From Altererythrobacter sp. ZODW24 (lineage in GTDB: Bacteria > Pseudomonadota > Alphaproteobacteria > Sphingomonadales > Sphingomonadaceae), in the NCBI RefSeq assembly GCF_003344885.1, contig NZ_CP031155.1:2497327-2561326 (forward strand): a stretch of DNA of 64,000 nt, read 5' to 3'. Position numbers and translations under genes: made by a program. The notes beneath the pieces were generated by a model. The model was not told the origin of the DNA, did no database searches, and saw only the letters and a program-made list of their open reading frames with translations. The number at the start of each line of letters is the position of its first letter. Positions within the stretch are counted from its first letter, which is position 1. Shown here in pieces: positions 8,399-17,490 of this stretch.

Positions 8399-9814
8399 TT
8401 AGCTATCGCGGAAACCGACACCCACGGTTGCGCGCGGCTGCTCCAACTCGGTGCTTGCCACAGGATAGGCGCAGTAATCCGCCGCATAGAATGCGCTGGG
8501 GCGATGATTGCCTGACAGGCCGGTGCCGCCAAATGGCGCAGCCGATGACGCGCCATTGGTTGGCCGGTTCCAGTTCACGATACCGGCGCGGATATTGGCC
8601 CAGAAACGGTTATATTCCTGCGGCGTGCCGCCAACTAGGGAAGCAGCGAGACCAAAGCGTGTGTTGTTTGCCTCAGCAATGGCTTCATCGAAATCGTCCA
8701 CGCGGATGACTTGCAGCAGCGGCCCGAACAATTCGACATCGGGCCGGTCAGTCATTTTGGTCGTGTCGATGATCGACGGTGATAGGAATGGTAGATCGTC
8801 TTGCGGCTTAACCAGATGCTTGATCGCCTTGCCGCCATTGGACAGCAGATAGAGGAAGCTTTCGGTCAACTGGTCAGCGGCATCATTGTCGATAACCGGT
8901 CCCATGAAGGGTTGCGGATCGTCCATTGGCCCGCCCACGATGATCCGGTCAGCGAGTTTCTTCACCTCGACCATCAGATCATCATACATGCTGGATTTTA
9001 CGATCAAGCGGCGCGCTGCGCTGCATCGCTGTCCCGCAGTGGTGAACGCGGACTGGATCACCAGAGATGCTGCATCCAAGAACAGCGGCGTGTCCCACAC
9101 GATCAGCGGATTATTTCCGCCCATTTCGAGCGCAACGATCTTCCCCGGTTGGGTCGCCAGTTTCTTGTTGATCGCAATGCCCGCCTGAGCTGAACCTGTG
9201 AACAGCACCCCGTCGACGCCGCGATGCGCGACCAGTGCCTTACCTTCATCAGGGCCGCCGACTACCAGCTGGGCAACGGCTGATGGCAGGCCCGCCTTGT
9301 GAAGGCATTTGAGCAAGAATTCGCCCACAGCTGGCGTCTTCTCGCTTGGCTTGAAGATAACCGCATTGCCCGCGATCAGTGCTGGAATGATGTGGCCATT
9401 GGGCAAATGTGCAGGGAAGTTATACGGGCCAAGAACCGCCATAACACCATGCGGCTTGTGGCGAAGGGCAGCGGTGCCTTGCAGAGCGCTGTCGAGGCGC
9501 TTTTGACCGGTACGATCAGAATAGGCGCGGATGGAGATTTCGACCTTGTTGACCACGGCTTCGACTTCGGTGCGGGCTTCCCACATCGGCTTGCCGGTTT
9601 CGCGCGCGATCAGTTCGGCGAAGGTTTCATTTTCTTTGCGGACTTCATTGGCGAAACGGCGGACTGTCTCCATCCGCGTCGTCAGTGATTGCGCGGCCCA
9701 GGCAGGCCATGCGCGACGGGCACGGTCGACAATTGCATCGACATCGCTTTTCTCGGCGCGCCACAGTTCTTCGCCGGTTGCTGGCTCAACCGAGATGATC
9801 AAATTGTCGCTCAT
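8399..9814 (-). CDS. astD: N-succinylglutamate 5-semialdehyde dehydrogenase
   Basis: This 471-residue NAD(P)-dependent aldehyde dehydrogenase has the catalytic Cys in TTAGQRCSAARR and the catalytic Glu in VALEMGGNNPL. It also has the cofactor-binding FTGS element and the family's PYNFPAHLPNGHIIPAL. The PNGHIIPAL and GGNNPL variants are those I associate with AstD, the fourth step of the ammonia-forming arginine succinyltransferase pathway. The other ast genes are absent from this window, so they must lie elsewhere or the enzyme has another aldehyde substrate. The start after a short leader fits the family N-terminus. Confidence 0.85.
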   Translation of the reverse strand: MSDNLIISVEPATGEELWRAEKSDVDAIVDRARRAWPAWAAQSLTTRMETVRRFANEVRKENETFAELIARETGKPMWEARTEVEAVVNKVEISIRAYSDRTGQKRLDSALQGTAALRHKPHGVMAVLGPYNFPAHLPNGHIIPALIAGNAVIFKPSEKTPAVGEFLLKCLHKAGLPSAVAQLVVGGPDEGKALVAHRGVDGVLFTGSAQAGIAINKKLATQPGKIVALEMGGNNPLIVWDTPLFLDAASLVIQSAFTTAGQRCSAARRLIVKSSMYDDLMVEVKKLADRIIVGGPMDDPQPFMGPVIDNDAADQLTESFLYLLSNGGKAIKHLVKPQDDLPFLSPSIIDTTKMTDRPDVELFGPLLQVIRVDDFDEAIAEANNTRFGLAASLVGGTPQEYNRFWANIRAGIVNWNRPTNGASSAAPFGGTGLSGNHRPSAFYAADYCAYPVASTELEQPRATVGVGFRDS

Positions 9815-9921
9815 CCGTAGTTACCCAATTCGAAATCCCTGCCCACCTTCAGGCGTTTGATTGAGGCTGATAGCGCCCCCCGATTAACTAGACCAGTGCA
9901 GCAGGGTATATTCCCTATCAA

Positions 9922-11319
9922 TTAAAGATGTCCTGCCGGAACCGGAGCAGCGCCAAGCGCTTCGCCCATCCGCCGGATCGCAGCCACTTTGTCATAAAGC
10001 GGCTGCCAATCATCGCGTTCCGCAATTGCTGACCAGAGTGTTTCGACTTCATCGATCAGCATCGAAACTGGCGCCCCTTCGGACCAATAGGGATGATCGG
10101 AATCTGTAGTCACGTAAGGTTTCAGAGCATCGGCCAGAGCACCAGTTGCATCTCTGCCGCCGCGATATTGGAAGAAGAACTCGTCCGGTCCGATCTTGGC
10201 ATCGCGCATGGTCTGTTCAGACGCTTCCAGTACCTTTGTGTCACTCTCTGTCCCTTTAGGTTTCACGCCCAAACGCCAGAGCCAGCGGTTCGCCATAGCC
10301 TCTTGATAAAGCGGTCCGAAGCGCTCCAGCGCGCCGACCAGAGCATCGCGATCAGCGATCTGGCTGAATGAAATGGCGAGTTGTCCGCAATTCCAGTGGA
10401 TAGCTTCGGGCTGGCGGCCAAAGGCATATAGCCCAGTCTGGTCGAAGTAAGCTGCTGTAAATCCGGGTGCCCAAGAGGGTAACCAGCGCCACGGCCCGTA
10501 ATCAAAACTCTCGCCGCTGATGTTCATATTGTCGGTGTTGAGAACCCCATGAACGAAGCCTGCGACCATATAACTGGCTGCAAGATCAGCCATACGTTCA
10601 ATTACTTGGTGCAGCAGGATTATCGCTGGCTCTTCGCGTCCCGAAGCATCTTCGGGTGGGAGAGGTCCGGGGAAATGTTTGAGCGAGTAATCGATCAGAG
10701 CCCGTAGATGATCCTCTTCCTCTAGCACGGCGAGGCGCTGAAAACTGCCGATGCGGATATGGCCATGGCTCAAGCGAGTCATGACGGCCGAGCGTGTAGG
10801 CGAAGGTTCATCGCCGCGCTGCAGCTCTTCGCCCGTTTCAATAATTGCGAAGGTTTTGGAAGTGTTTGCGCCCAAAGCCTCAAGCATTTCCGTAGCAAGA
10901 ATTTCACGGACACCGCCCTTCAACGTCAGGCGTCCATCGGCAGTTCGGCTGTACGGGGTCGTGCCCGAACCCTTGGTACCGAAATCGAGCAAACGGCCAG
11001 AACCGTCACGCAATTGTCCGAACAGAAAGCCGCGTCCGTCACCGATGTCGGGGTTGTACGTTCGGAACTGATGGCCGTGATAGCGCATGGCTAGCGGCTC
11101 TTTTAGATTATCAGGAAGCGGCTCGAAGTGCCCGAAATATGTCGTAAATTTATCATCGTTGATGCCGTCAAGTCCAACCGCTTTGTCCCACCGATCATTG
11201 CGGAAGCGAAGTTCAGTCTTTGGAAAATCCGCCGCCTTGACTGGGTCGGCCAGCCATGCGGCCACCTCAAGAATTACGGGATCAGCAGAATAATCGGCGG
11301 CTTGCGGTTGGGATGGCAT
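9922..11319 (-). CDS. selO: SelO/YdiU-family protein adenylyltransferase (divergent)
   Basis: This 465-residue pseudokinase-fold protein carries the SelO hallmarks: MRYHGHQFRTYNPDIGDGRGFLFGQ, the LDFGTKGSGTTPYSR nucleotide region, and VHGVLNTDNMNISGESFDYGP with the metal-binding Asn and Asp. SelO enzymes transfer AMP to Ser/Thr/Tyr of redox and metabolic proteins. The start at MPSQPQAAD was chosen over an ATG 12 codons upstream. It contains one cysteine only (WNCGQ), and the C-terminus PVPAGHL lacks the Cys/Sec near the end of canonical SelO. It is divergent from an alpha/beta hydrolase gene, with about 60 bases between the starts. Confidence 0.85.
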   Translation of the reverse strand: MPSQPQAADYSADPVILEVAAWLADPVKAADFPKTELRFRNDRWDKAVGLDGINDDKFTTYFGHFEPLPDNLKEPLAMRYHGHQFRTYNPDIGDGRGFLFGQLRDGSGRLLDFGTKGSGTTPYSRTADGRLTLKGGVREILATEMLEALGANTSKTFAIIETGEELQRGDEPSPTRSAVMTRLSHGHIRIGSFQRLAVLEEEDHLRALIDYSLKHFPGPLPPEDASGREEPAIILLHQVIERMADLAASYMVAGFVHGVLNTDNMNISGESFDYGPWRWLPSWAPGFTAAYFDQTGLYAFGRQPEAIHWNCGQLAISFSQIADRDALVGALERFGPLYQEAMANRWLWRLGVKPKGTESDTKVLEASEQTMRDAKIGPDEFFFQYRGGRDATGALADALKPYVTTDSDHPYWSEGAPVSMLIDEVETLWSAIAERDDWQPLYDKVAAIRRMGEALGAAPVPAGHL

Positions 11320-11378
11320 GCAGCGATAAGTGGGGCTAAGGCGCAGACTAAGCAAGGTATGGGGAAATTAGCTCACCG

Positions 11379-12254
11379 ATGGATCAGGAATTTACCGACC
11401 GTTTCTGGGACAGCCCTGACGGGCTGAAGCTGCATTTCCGTGACTATGCCGCCCATGCGGACGTCCCCGCGGATCGTCCTCCGGTGATCTGCCTTCCTGG
11501 CCTCACTCGCAATGCGCGTGACTTCGACGGGGTCGCGTCGCGTATCGCGGGTGAGTGGCGGGTCATCTGCATCGACAATCGCGGCCGTGCGCAGAGCGAA
11601 TACGCCAAGGAAAGCGCGACCTATAATCCGCTTACTTATGTTGGCGATCTGCTGGCTTTGCTAGCGCAGGAGAGCATCGACCGCTTTGTGGCAATTGGGA
11701 CTTCGCTGGGCGGGTTGATGACGATGTTGCTCGCGGCGACCGGTCCTGAGCGGATCGCAGGGGCCTTGCTAAATGATATCGGCCCGGAGCTTGATCCAGC
11801 CGGTATCGCAAGGATCAGTGGCTATGTCGGGCAAGGGCGTAGTTTCCCCACTTGGATGCACGCCGCCAGAACATTGGCTGACGGTAATGGTGATTACTTT
11901 CCAGACTTTGAAACGGCTGACTGGCTGACTATGGCGAAGCGGAATATGTGCGTGACCAGCAATGGCCGTATCGGTTTTGACTATGATATGAAGATCGCCG
12001 AGCCGATTGCTGCTGATGAAAGCAATGCTGCGCCGCCAAACCTTTGGCCGGCATATGAAGCGCTGGCAGGACGTCCGGTGACAATTCTGCGCGGTGAGCT
12101 GTCGGACCTGTTCTCAAAAGAAACGTTTGAGGAAATGCAGCGCCGCATCCCGGACGCTGAGGGCGTGACGATACCGCGCGTCGGCCATGCGCCATTCCTT
12201 GAGGAACCAGAATCACAGGCTGCGATAGACCGGCTGTTGGAGCGCGTGCGGTGA
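11379..12254 (+). CDS. Alpha/beta hydrolase
   Basis: This 291-residue hydrolase has the oxyanion region ICLPGLTRNARDF, the nucleophile elbow GTSLGG, and a C-terminal catalytic His in RVGHAPFLEEP. An acidic residue in RGELSDLF fits the triad Asp. It has no signal peptide and is likely cytosolic; the substrate is unknown. The stop TGA overlaps the GTG start of the glycosyltransferase downstream (GTGA), indicating translational coupling, which hints at a shared pathway or simply compact packing. Confidence 0.9.
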   Translation: MDQEFTDRFWDSPDGLKLHFRDYAAHADVPADRPPVICLPGLTRNARDFDGVASRIAGEWRVICIDNRGRAQSEYAKESATYNPLTYVGDLLALLAQESIDRFVAIGTSLGGLMTMLLAATGPERIAGALLNDIGPELDPAGIARISGYVGQGRSFPTWMHAARTLADGNGDYFPDFETADWLTMAKRNMCVTSNGRIGFDYDMKIAEPIAADESNAAPPNLWPAYEALAGRPVTILRGELSDLFSKETFEEMQRRIPDAEGVTIPRVGHAPFLEEPESQAAIDRLLERVR

Positions 12255-13414
12255 AGACTGCCGAGGCCGGGCCTCCGCGCGTCCTGCATCTTCATTCGAC
12301 CTTCAATGCGGGCGGTAAAGAGCTGCGCGCGGTTCGCCTGATGAATGCGTTTGGCAACAAACTGCACCACACGGTTGTGTCCGCCGAAGCGGACCGGATG
12401 GAAGCCGCCACTAGGCTCGACAAAAGCATACAGGTCAGTTTCCCGAAGGATTTTCCGTCGCTTAAGGGCAAGCCAACGCCTGGCAGATTGCAAAAAATTG
12501 CCAAGGCGATGCAGGGTTTTGACCTGATCCTGACCTACAATTGGGGCGCGATGGATGCGGTGATGGCACATACGCTTTTCGCGCAAGCCTTGTCGCTGCC
12601 GCCGCTGGTCCATCATGAGGATGGCTTCAATGCGGACGAGATTCACAAGCTGAAGAAAACCCGCAACTGGTTCCGGCGGATTGCGCTTGGCCGCACGGCG
12701 ACGTTGGTTGTACCGTCCGAAAAGCTCGAGGGTATAGCACTGGTTGATTGGCAGCAGCCGATTGGCCGCGTTACCCGCATTCCCAATGGAATTCCGACAC
12801 GCGCCTATGCGAAAAAACCGAAACCCGATGCGATCAGAGGTGTCGTGAAGCGCAAGGGCGAGCATTGGGTCGGCACAGTTGCGGGCCTTCGCGAAGTGAA
12901 AAACCTTCCGCGTTTGGTTCGCGCATTCGCGCCGTTGCCGAGTGAATGGCAATTGGTGATTCTCGGCGAAGGGCCCGAGCGCCAGGCAATCCGCGACACA
13001 GCAGATGAGTTGGGAATTGCGCACCGCGTCCATTTGCCCGGTTTTGTTGCTGATCCGTCGGCTGCAGTCGGTCTGTTCGATATCTTTGCGCTATCGTCCG
13101 ATAGTGAGCAGTTCCCGCTGTCCGTAGTGGAGGGCATGGCGGCTGGCTTACCTATTTCCGCACCCGATGTTGGTGATGTGAAGCATATCGTGTCGGAAGA
13201 AAATCTGCCCTATATTTCGCCCTCAGGGAACGTGGAACGGCTATCCGAGAATTTGTTTGAGTTGGCTAGCGACCGTCTGCTGCGGACAAAACTTGGCGAG
13301 GCAAATCGCCAGCGTGCGCTTGGCGAATTTGATGAAAAGGCCATGATCACCGCCTATGGCCGTTTGTACGGGCGCTGGCTTGAATTGGAGGGATTGGCGC
13401 GCGAAACCGCCTAA
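12251..13414 (+). CDS. Glycosyltransferase family 4
   Basis: This 387-residue GT-B enzyme opens with RVLHLHSTFNAGGKELRAVRL, where the GGKE loop is typical of GT4 donors binding. The C-terminal half has VGTVAGLREVKN, ILGEGPERQAI and a complete EX7E motif (Glu-QFPLSVV-Glu) followed by GMAAGLPI. It would transfer a sugar from a nucleotide sugar to a lipid or glycan acceptor at the inner face of the inner membrane. It starts at GTG, overlapping the hydrolase stop. It is about 10 kb away from the large polysaccharide locus, so membership in it is uncertain. Confidence 0.9.
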   Translation: MKTAEAGPPRVLHLHSTFNAGGKELRAVRLMNAFGNKLHHTVVSAEADRMEAATRLDKSIQVSFPKDFPSLKGKPTPGRLQKIAKAMQGFDLILTYNWGAMDAVMAHTLFAQALSLPPLVHHEDGFNADEIHKLKKTRNWFRRIALGRTATLVVPSEKLEGIALVDWQQPIGRVTRIPNGIPTRAYAKKPKPDAIRGVVKRKGEHWVGTVAGLREVKNLPRLVRAFAPLPSEWQLVILGEGPERQAIRDTADELGIAHRVHLPGFVADPSAAVGLFDIFALSSDSEQFPLSVVEGMAAGLPISAPDVGDVKHIVSEENLPYISPSGNVERLSENLFELASDRLLRTKLGEANRQRALGEFDEKAMITAYGRLYGRWLELEGLARETA

Positions 13415-13539
13415 AACGCCGCTCCCTTGCTTAATAGGCGGTTCACGCTGCGGGGGACACTTAGCAACACGCGCATTGCATCAGCCATGCCATCGGCTAA
13501 ACAGCCGCAAGCCAATAACGACCAATCGGAAAGCGCCCC

Positions 13540-14334
13540 TTGGCCAAGAAACCAGAACCCAAATCCCGCGAAGAGAAACAGGCAGACAAGCAAGCTGCGT
13601 CCGAGGACGTATTACTGCGCGAAGTCGATGATGCCGTGAGGCAGGATCAATACTCTGACGCCGCCAAGAAATATGGTGTGCCAGCGATCGCGCTTCTCGT
13701 GCTCGGCCTAGCTGCTTTTGGCGGTTATCTGTTTTGGCAGGGGCAAACTGCCGCTAGCGATGAAAAACGCAGCGAACAGCTGGTTCAGGCGCTCGATCAA
13801 ATCGAAGCCGGCAACTTGAAGAGCGGCAGCGATGCGCTCGAACCATTGGTTGCAGATGGCGGGGGCGGCACGAAGGCTGCTGCACAGATGCTTAAGGCGG
13901 GAATCGCGCTTGAGCAGGGCCGTAAGGCCGAAGCTGTTGGTCTGTTCGCCGCAATTGCTGACGATTCCGGGGCACCAGAAGCGTATCGTTCAATTGCGCG
14001 CATCCGCGAAGTCGCCAGCAATTTTGATGCGATGAAGCCGGAAGATGTGATCGCGAAACTCCAACCACTGGCTGTGCCTGATACGCCGTTCTTCGGCAGC
14101 GCGGGCGAGCTGGTTGGCATTGCATACCTTGAGCAGGGCAAAAATGCCGAAGCCGGGGCGCTGTTCGCCTCCATCGCACGTGATGAAAGCGTGCCTGAAT
14201 CGCTGCGCAATCGTGCGCGGCAAATGTCCGGCCTTCTGGGCGTGGATGCGATCGACGATGTCGACGACGTGCTGGGTGATAGTGCCGCGTCTGCCGGTGC
14301 CGCCGGCGCGCAGGCACCGCAACCTGGCAACTGA
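13540..14334 (+). CDS. YfgM-like TPR membrane protein upstream of bamB
   Basis: The only workable start is TTG with GGAAAG upstream, because an in-frame stop lies eight codons earlier. The 264-residue protein has a charged cytosolic N-terminus (about 45 residues) and one transmembrane helix (IALLVLGLAAFGGYLFW). A periplasmic helical domain with TPR-like repeats follows (LKAGIALEQGRKAEAVGLF; GIAYLEQGKNAEAGALF), and then a low-complexity Ala/Gly tail. Architecture and position before bamB match E. coli YfgM, a SecYEG-associated ancillary subunit. The function is inferred from that synteny. Confidence 0.85.
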   Translation: MAKKPEPKSREEKQADKQAASEDVLLREVDDAVRQDQYSDAAKKYGVPAIALLVLGLAAFGGYLFWQGQTAASDEKRSEQLVQALDQIEAGNLKSGSDALEPLVADGGGGTKAAAQMLKAGIALEQGRKAEAVGLFAAIADDSGAPEAYRSIARIREVASNFDAMKPEDVIAKLQPLAVPDTPFFGSAGELVGIAYLEQGKNAEAGALFASIARDESVPESLRNRARQMSGLLGVDAIDDVDDVLGDSAASAGAAGAQAPQPGN

Positions 14335-14359
14335 CAAGATTTTTCAAAGGAATATCCGT

Positions 14360-15706
14360 ATGATTAGCCGTAAAGCTGTCACAGGTTTGACCCGAAACGC
14401 CATGATGCTCACGCTCGCAGCGGCTGTTGCCGGTTGCGGCGTCTTGGGCGGCAAAGACCCCAAGACCACGCCTACGGTCGGCAATCGCAGTCCGATTCTC
14501 TCTCAAATTGAGAGCGGCGCGGTGGTTGATCCGGCACTTGCCAGCGTCGCGGTGGTTCTGCCGCCCGCGCAGGTCAATGCCGACTGGGCGCAGGTTGGCG
14601 GCACAGCTTCCAAATCATACGGGCACCTCGCGCTTTCGGCAGCCCCTTCTCGCGCTTGGACGAGCTCGGTCGAAGGCGGGTCTAACCGCCGCCGTCTTGC
14701 GGCGTCACCGGTAGTCGGCGGCGGAGCCGCATATCTGGTTGGCACCGATGGAATGGTCCACGCCCTTGATGCGGCCACTGGCGCGAAGCGCTGGACCGCC
14801 GAGATTGGCATTGAAGATAGCCTTGAGGCATCGGCCTTTGGCGGTGGCGCATCCTACGACGCGGGCCGCATTTACGCCACGGACGGTGTTGGTGATGTGG
14901 TTGCGCTCGATGCGACCAACGGCAGCCAGCTATGGAAGGTGAAGCCCGCCGGCCCGCTACGCGGATCGCCCACGCTCGCCTTCAACTCGGTGTTCGTGAT
15001 GACGCAGGCGAATGAGATTTTCAGTCTCAACGCCGCCGATGGCACGCTCAACTGGCAGGATTCCGGTTCGCAAGGTCAAGCCGGTGTCTTTGGTGTGGCC
15101 GCTCCGGCTGCCGCACAAGGTTCCGTCATTGCCGGCTACAGCTCCGGCGAGCTGGTTGCGCACCGTTATGAAAATGGCCGTGTATTGTGGTCAGACGCCC
15201 TGTCGCGCACCTCGATTTCAACGCAGGTTGGGACGCTAACCGACATTGACGCCGATCCGATTATTGACCGTGGCCGCGTTTACGCGCTTGGTCAGGGCGG
15301 CCGTATGGCCGCTTATGAGCTGGTCACCGGTCAACGTATCTGGGAACTCAGCGTTGCGGGTATTTCGACTCCTGCGATTGCAGGCGAGTGGATTTTTGCA
15401 CTGACTGACCAGGCGCAACTACTTGCAATTGCCCGGACCACCGGCAAGATCCGTTGGTTGACGCAGTTGCCGCAGTTCAAGGATATGAAGGACAAAAAGG
15501 GCCGTATTTCATGGGTCGGCCCGGTCTTGGCGGGCGGACGTCTGTGGCTCGCCAATTCGCGCGGACAGGTTGTTTCTGCTGCCGTCGAAGATGGCTCGGT
15601 AACAGACTTCGTGCGGCTTGATGATGCTGTTTCGCTTCCTCCAGTTGTTGCCAATCAAACGCTCTATGTCCTCGACGAAGGCGGCAAGATTCACGCATTT
15701 CGTTGA
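14360..15706 (+). CDS. bamB: Outer membrane assembly lipoprotein BamB
   Basis: From the ATG after AAAGGA the protein has 448 residues. It has a lipoprotein signal ending AAAVAGC and then an eight-bladed PQQ-type beta-propeller, seen in repeated motifs such as VHALDAATGAKRW, VVALDATNGSQLW, IFSLNAADGTLNW and MAAYELVTGQRIW. BamB is anchored in the outer membrane and helps BamA fold beta-barrel proteins. It follows the YfgM-like gene by 25 bases, as in E. coli. The usual next gene der is not here; an ICMT-like methyltransferase gene follows. Confidence 0.95.
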   Translation: MISRKAVTGLTRNAMMLTLAAAVAGCGVLGGKDPKTTPTVGNRSPILSQIESGAVVDPALASVAVVLPPAQVNADWAQVGGTASKSYGHLALSAAPSRAWTSSVEGGSNRRRLAASPVVGGGAAYLVGTDGMVHALDAATGAKRWTAEIGIEDSLEASAFGGGASYDAGRIYATDGVGDVVALDATNGSQLWKVKPAGPLRGSPTLAFNSVFVMTQANEIFSLNAADGTLNWQDSGSQGQAGVFGVAAPAAAQGSVIAGYSSGELVAHRYENGRVLWSDALSRTSISTQVGTLTDIDADPIIDRGRVYALGQGGRMAAYELVTGQRIWELSVAGISTPAIAGEWIFALTDQAQLLAIARTTGKIRWLTQLPQFKDMKDKKGRISWVGPVLAGGRLWLANSRGQVVSAAVEDGSVTDFVRLDDAVSLPPVVANQTLYVLDEGGKIHAFR

Positions 15707-15768
15707 GGCACGGTGGTAAGGGAGCGCCGTTACCGCGGCTTTAACCCTTTTCCCCTAATGCCTGAGCG

Positions 15769-17151
15769 ATGGAAATGCGCGCAATCTCCGGGGGCACGCC
15801 CCTAGAAGGTACCAGGCCCGAACCACCCACGTCCGATGTTTCGGCGATGGTTGGAATCGTTGGTTTGGCAGGGTTGTTCGCTTGGCTGCTTTTCTGCCGC
15901 TTTTACCCTGAAATTGCGACTGCATTGGATTTACCGGGAACGCGCGAACGGCTGTCGGGCCCCTATGCTGCCTTATTGGCGCTTGTCTCATCAGGTTTGC
16001 CAATGGCCCTATGGTCGGTGCTGCATGACAAGGTGCACCGCAGAGCCTCAACTGGCATCGACTGGGACAATTCGCGCCCGCTTTCTGAAGTTATTGAAGT
16101 ATCTGTAACCAAGCTTGCCGGACTGTGGGCGACTTGGGCGCTTATGGGTATATTCTACTGTGTCGCGCGTTGGTATTGGTCTGGCCAATATCTCTTTGCG
16201 ATGGAAGTGCTCGGGGCGGCAGCGATACCGCTGTTCATCCTCTCTGTGCCCTATGTCTTGTGGATCGACCGCAAACTGAAGGAACCGCGCGATCACGCGT
16301 GGCACTTTGGCGCGATGCTCATCGGCCGCGAACCTTGGAGCGCGGAAGAGGTTAAACGCCATTGGCGCGCATGGATCATCAAGGGTTTCTTCGGAGCCTT
16401 CATGATCTCAATTCTACCGGGCGGTTGGAACGCCGTCGTATCGACGAATTTTAGCGACTTGGCTGCCGATCCGGTTCGCACCGGTGTGCTATTGTTCCAA
16501 CTGTTGTTTCTGATCGACGTGCAGATCGGCACGGTTGGTTACCTCCTGACAATGCGTCCACTCGATGCACACATCCGCAGCGGTAACCCATTCCTTGCCG
16601 GGTGGGTGGCTGCATTGATGTGCTACCCGCCATTCGTGGTCGGTATCATGGCGGGCGAGGGGATCATCGCTTACGAGGTAAATACCGCCGACTGGGCCTA
16701 TTGGTTCGAGGGTCAGACCACCATCCTATGGATTTGGGGCGGGCTTCTAGCCTTCCTGACTGCAATTTACGCGTGGGCGACTGTCGCATTCGGTATGCGG
16801 TTCTCCAACCTCACCTATCGCGGCGTCATCACGAATGGCCCGTACCGCTTCACGCGGCATCCGGCCTATCTGTCGAAGAACCTGTTCTGGTGGTGTTCAA
16901 CCATGCCGTTCATGGTCACGAGTGGCAGCATGGTTGATGTCATCCGCAACACGATGTTCTTGGGCATCGTCAGCGCCATCTATTACTGGCGTGCGCGCAC
17001 CGAAGAAGCGCATATGCTGAGCGAAGATCCGAAGTACCGCGAATATTACGACTGGATGGCCGAGCACGGCACCGTCACGCGCCGCCTCGCCAAGATGATC
17101 TCGGTGTTTCGTCCGAAAGGCCGCGCGGCTGCAATTCAGCCTGCAGAGTAA
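15769..17151 (+). CDS. Large membrane protein with ICMT/PEMT-type methyltransferase domain
   Basis: This 460-residue polytopic protein has about ten hydrophobic segments. The C-terminal 130 residues carry the membrane methyltransferase signature: GVITNGPYRFTRHPAYLSKN, then EEAHML and KYREYYDW, as in isoprenylcysteine carboxyl methyltransferases and phospholipid methyltransferases (SAM-binding RHP and EE motifs). ICMT-like bacterial proteins are usually near 150-220 residues, so the N-terminal 300 residues of extra membrane helices are an addition of unknown role. The substrate may be a lipid or isoprenoid. It is 62 bases after bamB on the same strand. Confidence 0.78.
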   Translation: MEMRAISGGTPLEGTRPEPPTSDVSAMVGIVGLAGLFAWLLFCRFYPEIATALDLPGTRERLSGPYAALLALVSSGLPMALWSVLHDKVHRRASTGIDWDNSRPLSEVIEVSVTKLAGLWATWALMGIFYCVARWYWSGQYLFAMEVLGAAAIPLFILSVPYVLWIDRKLKEPRDHAWHFGAMLIGREPWSAEEVKRHWRAWIIKGFFGAFMISILPGGWNAVVSTNFSDLAADPVRTGVLLFQLLFLIDVQIGTVGYLLTMRPLDAHIRSGNPFLAGWVAALMCYPPFVVGIMAGEGIIAYEVNTADWAYWFEGQTTILWIWGGLLAFLTAIYAWATVAFGMRFSNLTYRGVITNGPYRFTRHPAYLSKNLFWWCSTMPFMVTSGSMVDVIRNTMFLGIVSAIYYWRARTEEAHMLSEDPKYREYYDWMAEHGTVTRRLAKMISVFRPKGRAAAIQPAE

Positions 17152-17154
17152 CGC

Positions 17155-17454
17155 TTAGAGCGGGATACCGTCGCCCGCTTCGTGCATCTTGATATCGCGC
17201 TCCATGATGCCCAACGTCGCAGCGACCTTGCCGAACTCTGCCATATGTGGCGCTTGGCCATGGGCTTTCAGCGCTTCGGCTGATTCCCATGCTTCGGTAA
17301 CATGCACGATCTCAGGGTCGAGCAGGTCGCGCGCAAAGGCGTAGCGAATACAGCCCTCTTCCGCGAGGGTAGCAGTGATGAGCATATTCATCGCGTCTAA
17401 TGCCTGATCTTGTGAGGCGACCGGCATTTTAAGGTGTCCGTTTACGATAATCAT
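17155..17454 (-). CDS. Antibiotic biosynthesis monooxygenase-domain protein
   Basis: The ATG preceded by GGGAG gives 99 residues: MIIVNGHLKMPV, then TATLAEEGCIRYAFARDLLDPEIVHVTEAWESAEALKAH. This is the ABM ferredoxin-like fold of small quinol monooxygenases such as YgiN. The pattern of Glu-Gly-Cys, followed by a strand and EAW, is characteristic. It probably acts on a quinol or other small aromatic without a bound cofactor. It is 36 bases upstream of the gshA stop on the same strand as gshA, so it could be the last gene of that transcript. Confidence 0.82.
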   Translation of the reverse strand: MIIVNGHLKMPVASQDQALDAMNMLITATLAEEGCIRYAFARDLLDPEIVHVTEAWESAEALKAHGQAPHMAEFGKVAATLGIMERDIKMHEAGDGIPL

Positions 17455-17490
17455 TGCGTCATCTCCCATTCGGATGCGGACAGTCCGCGC

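Noticed and set aside
11981-13033. 350-codon minus-strand frame across the hydrolase and GT4 genes
   Set aside because: Both plus-strand genes have complete catalytic motifs; this frame spans their border and has none.
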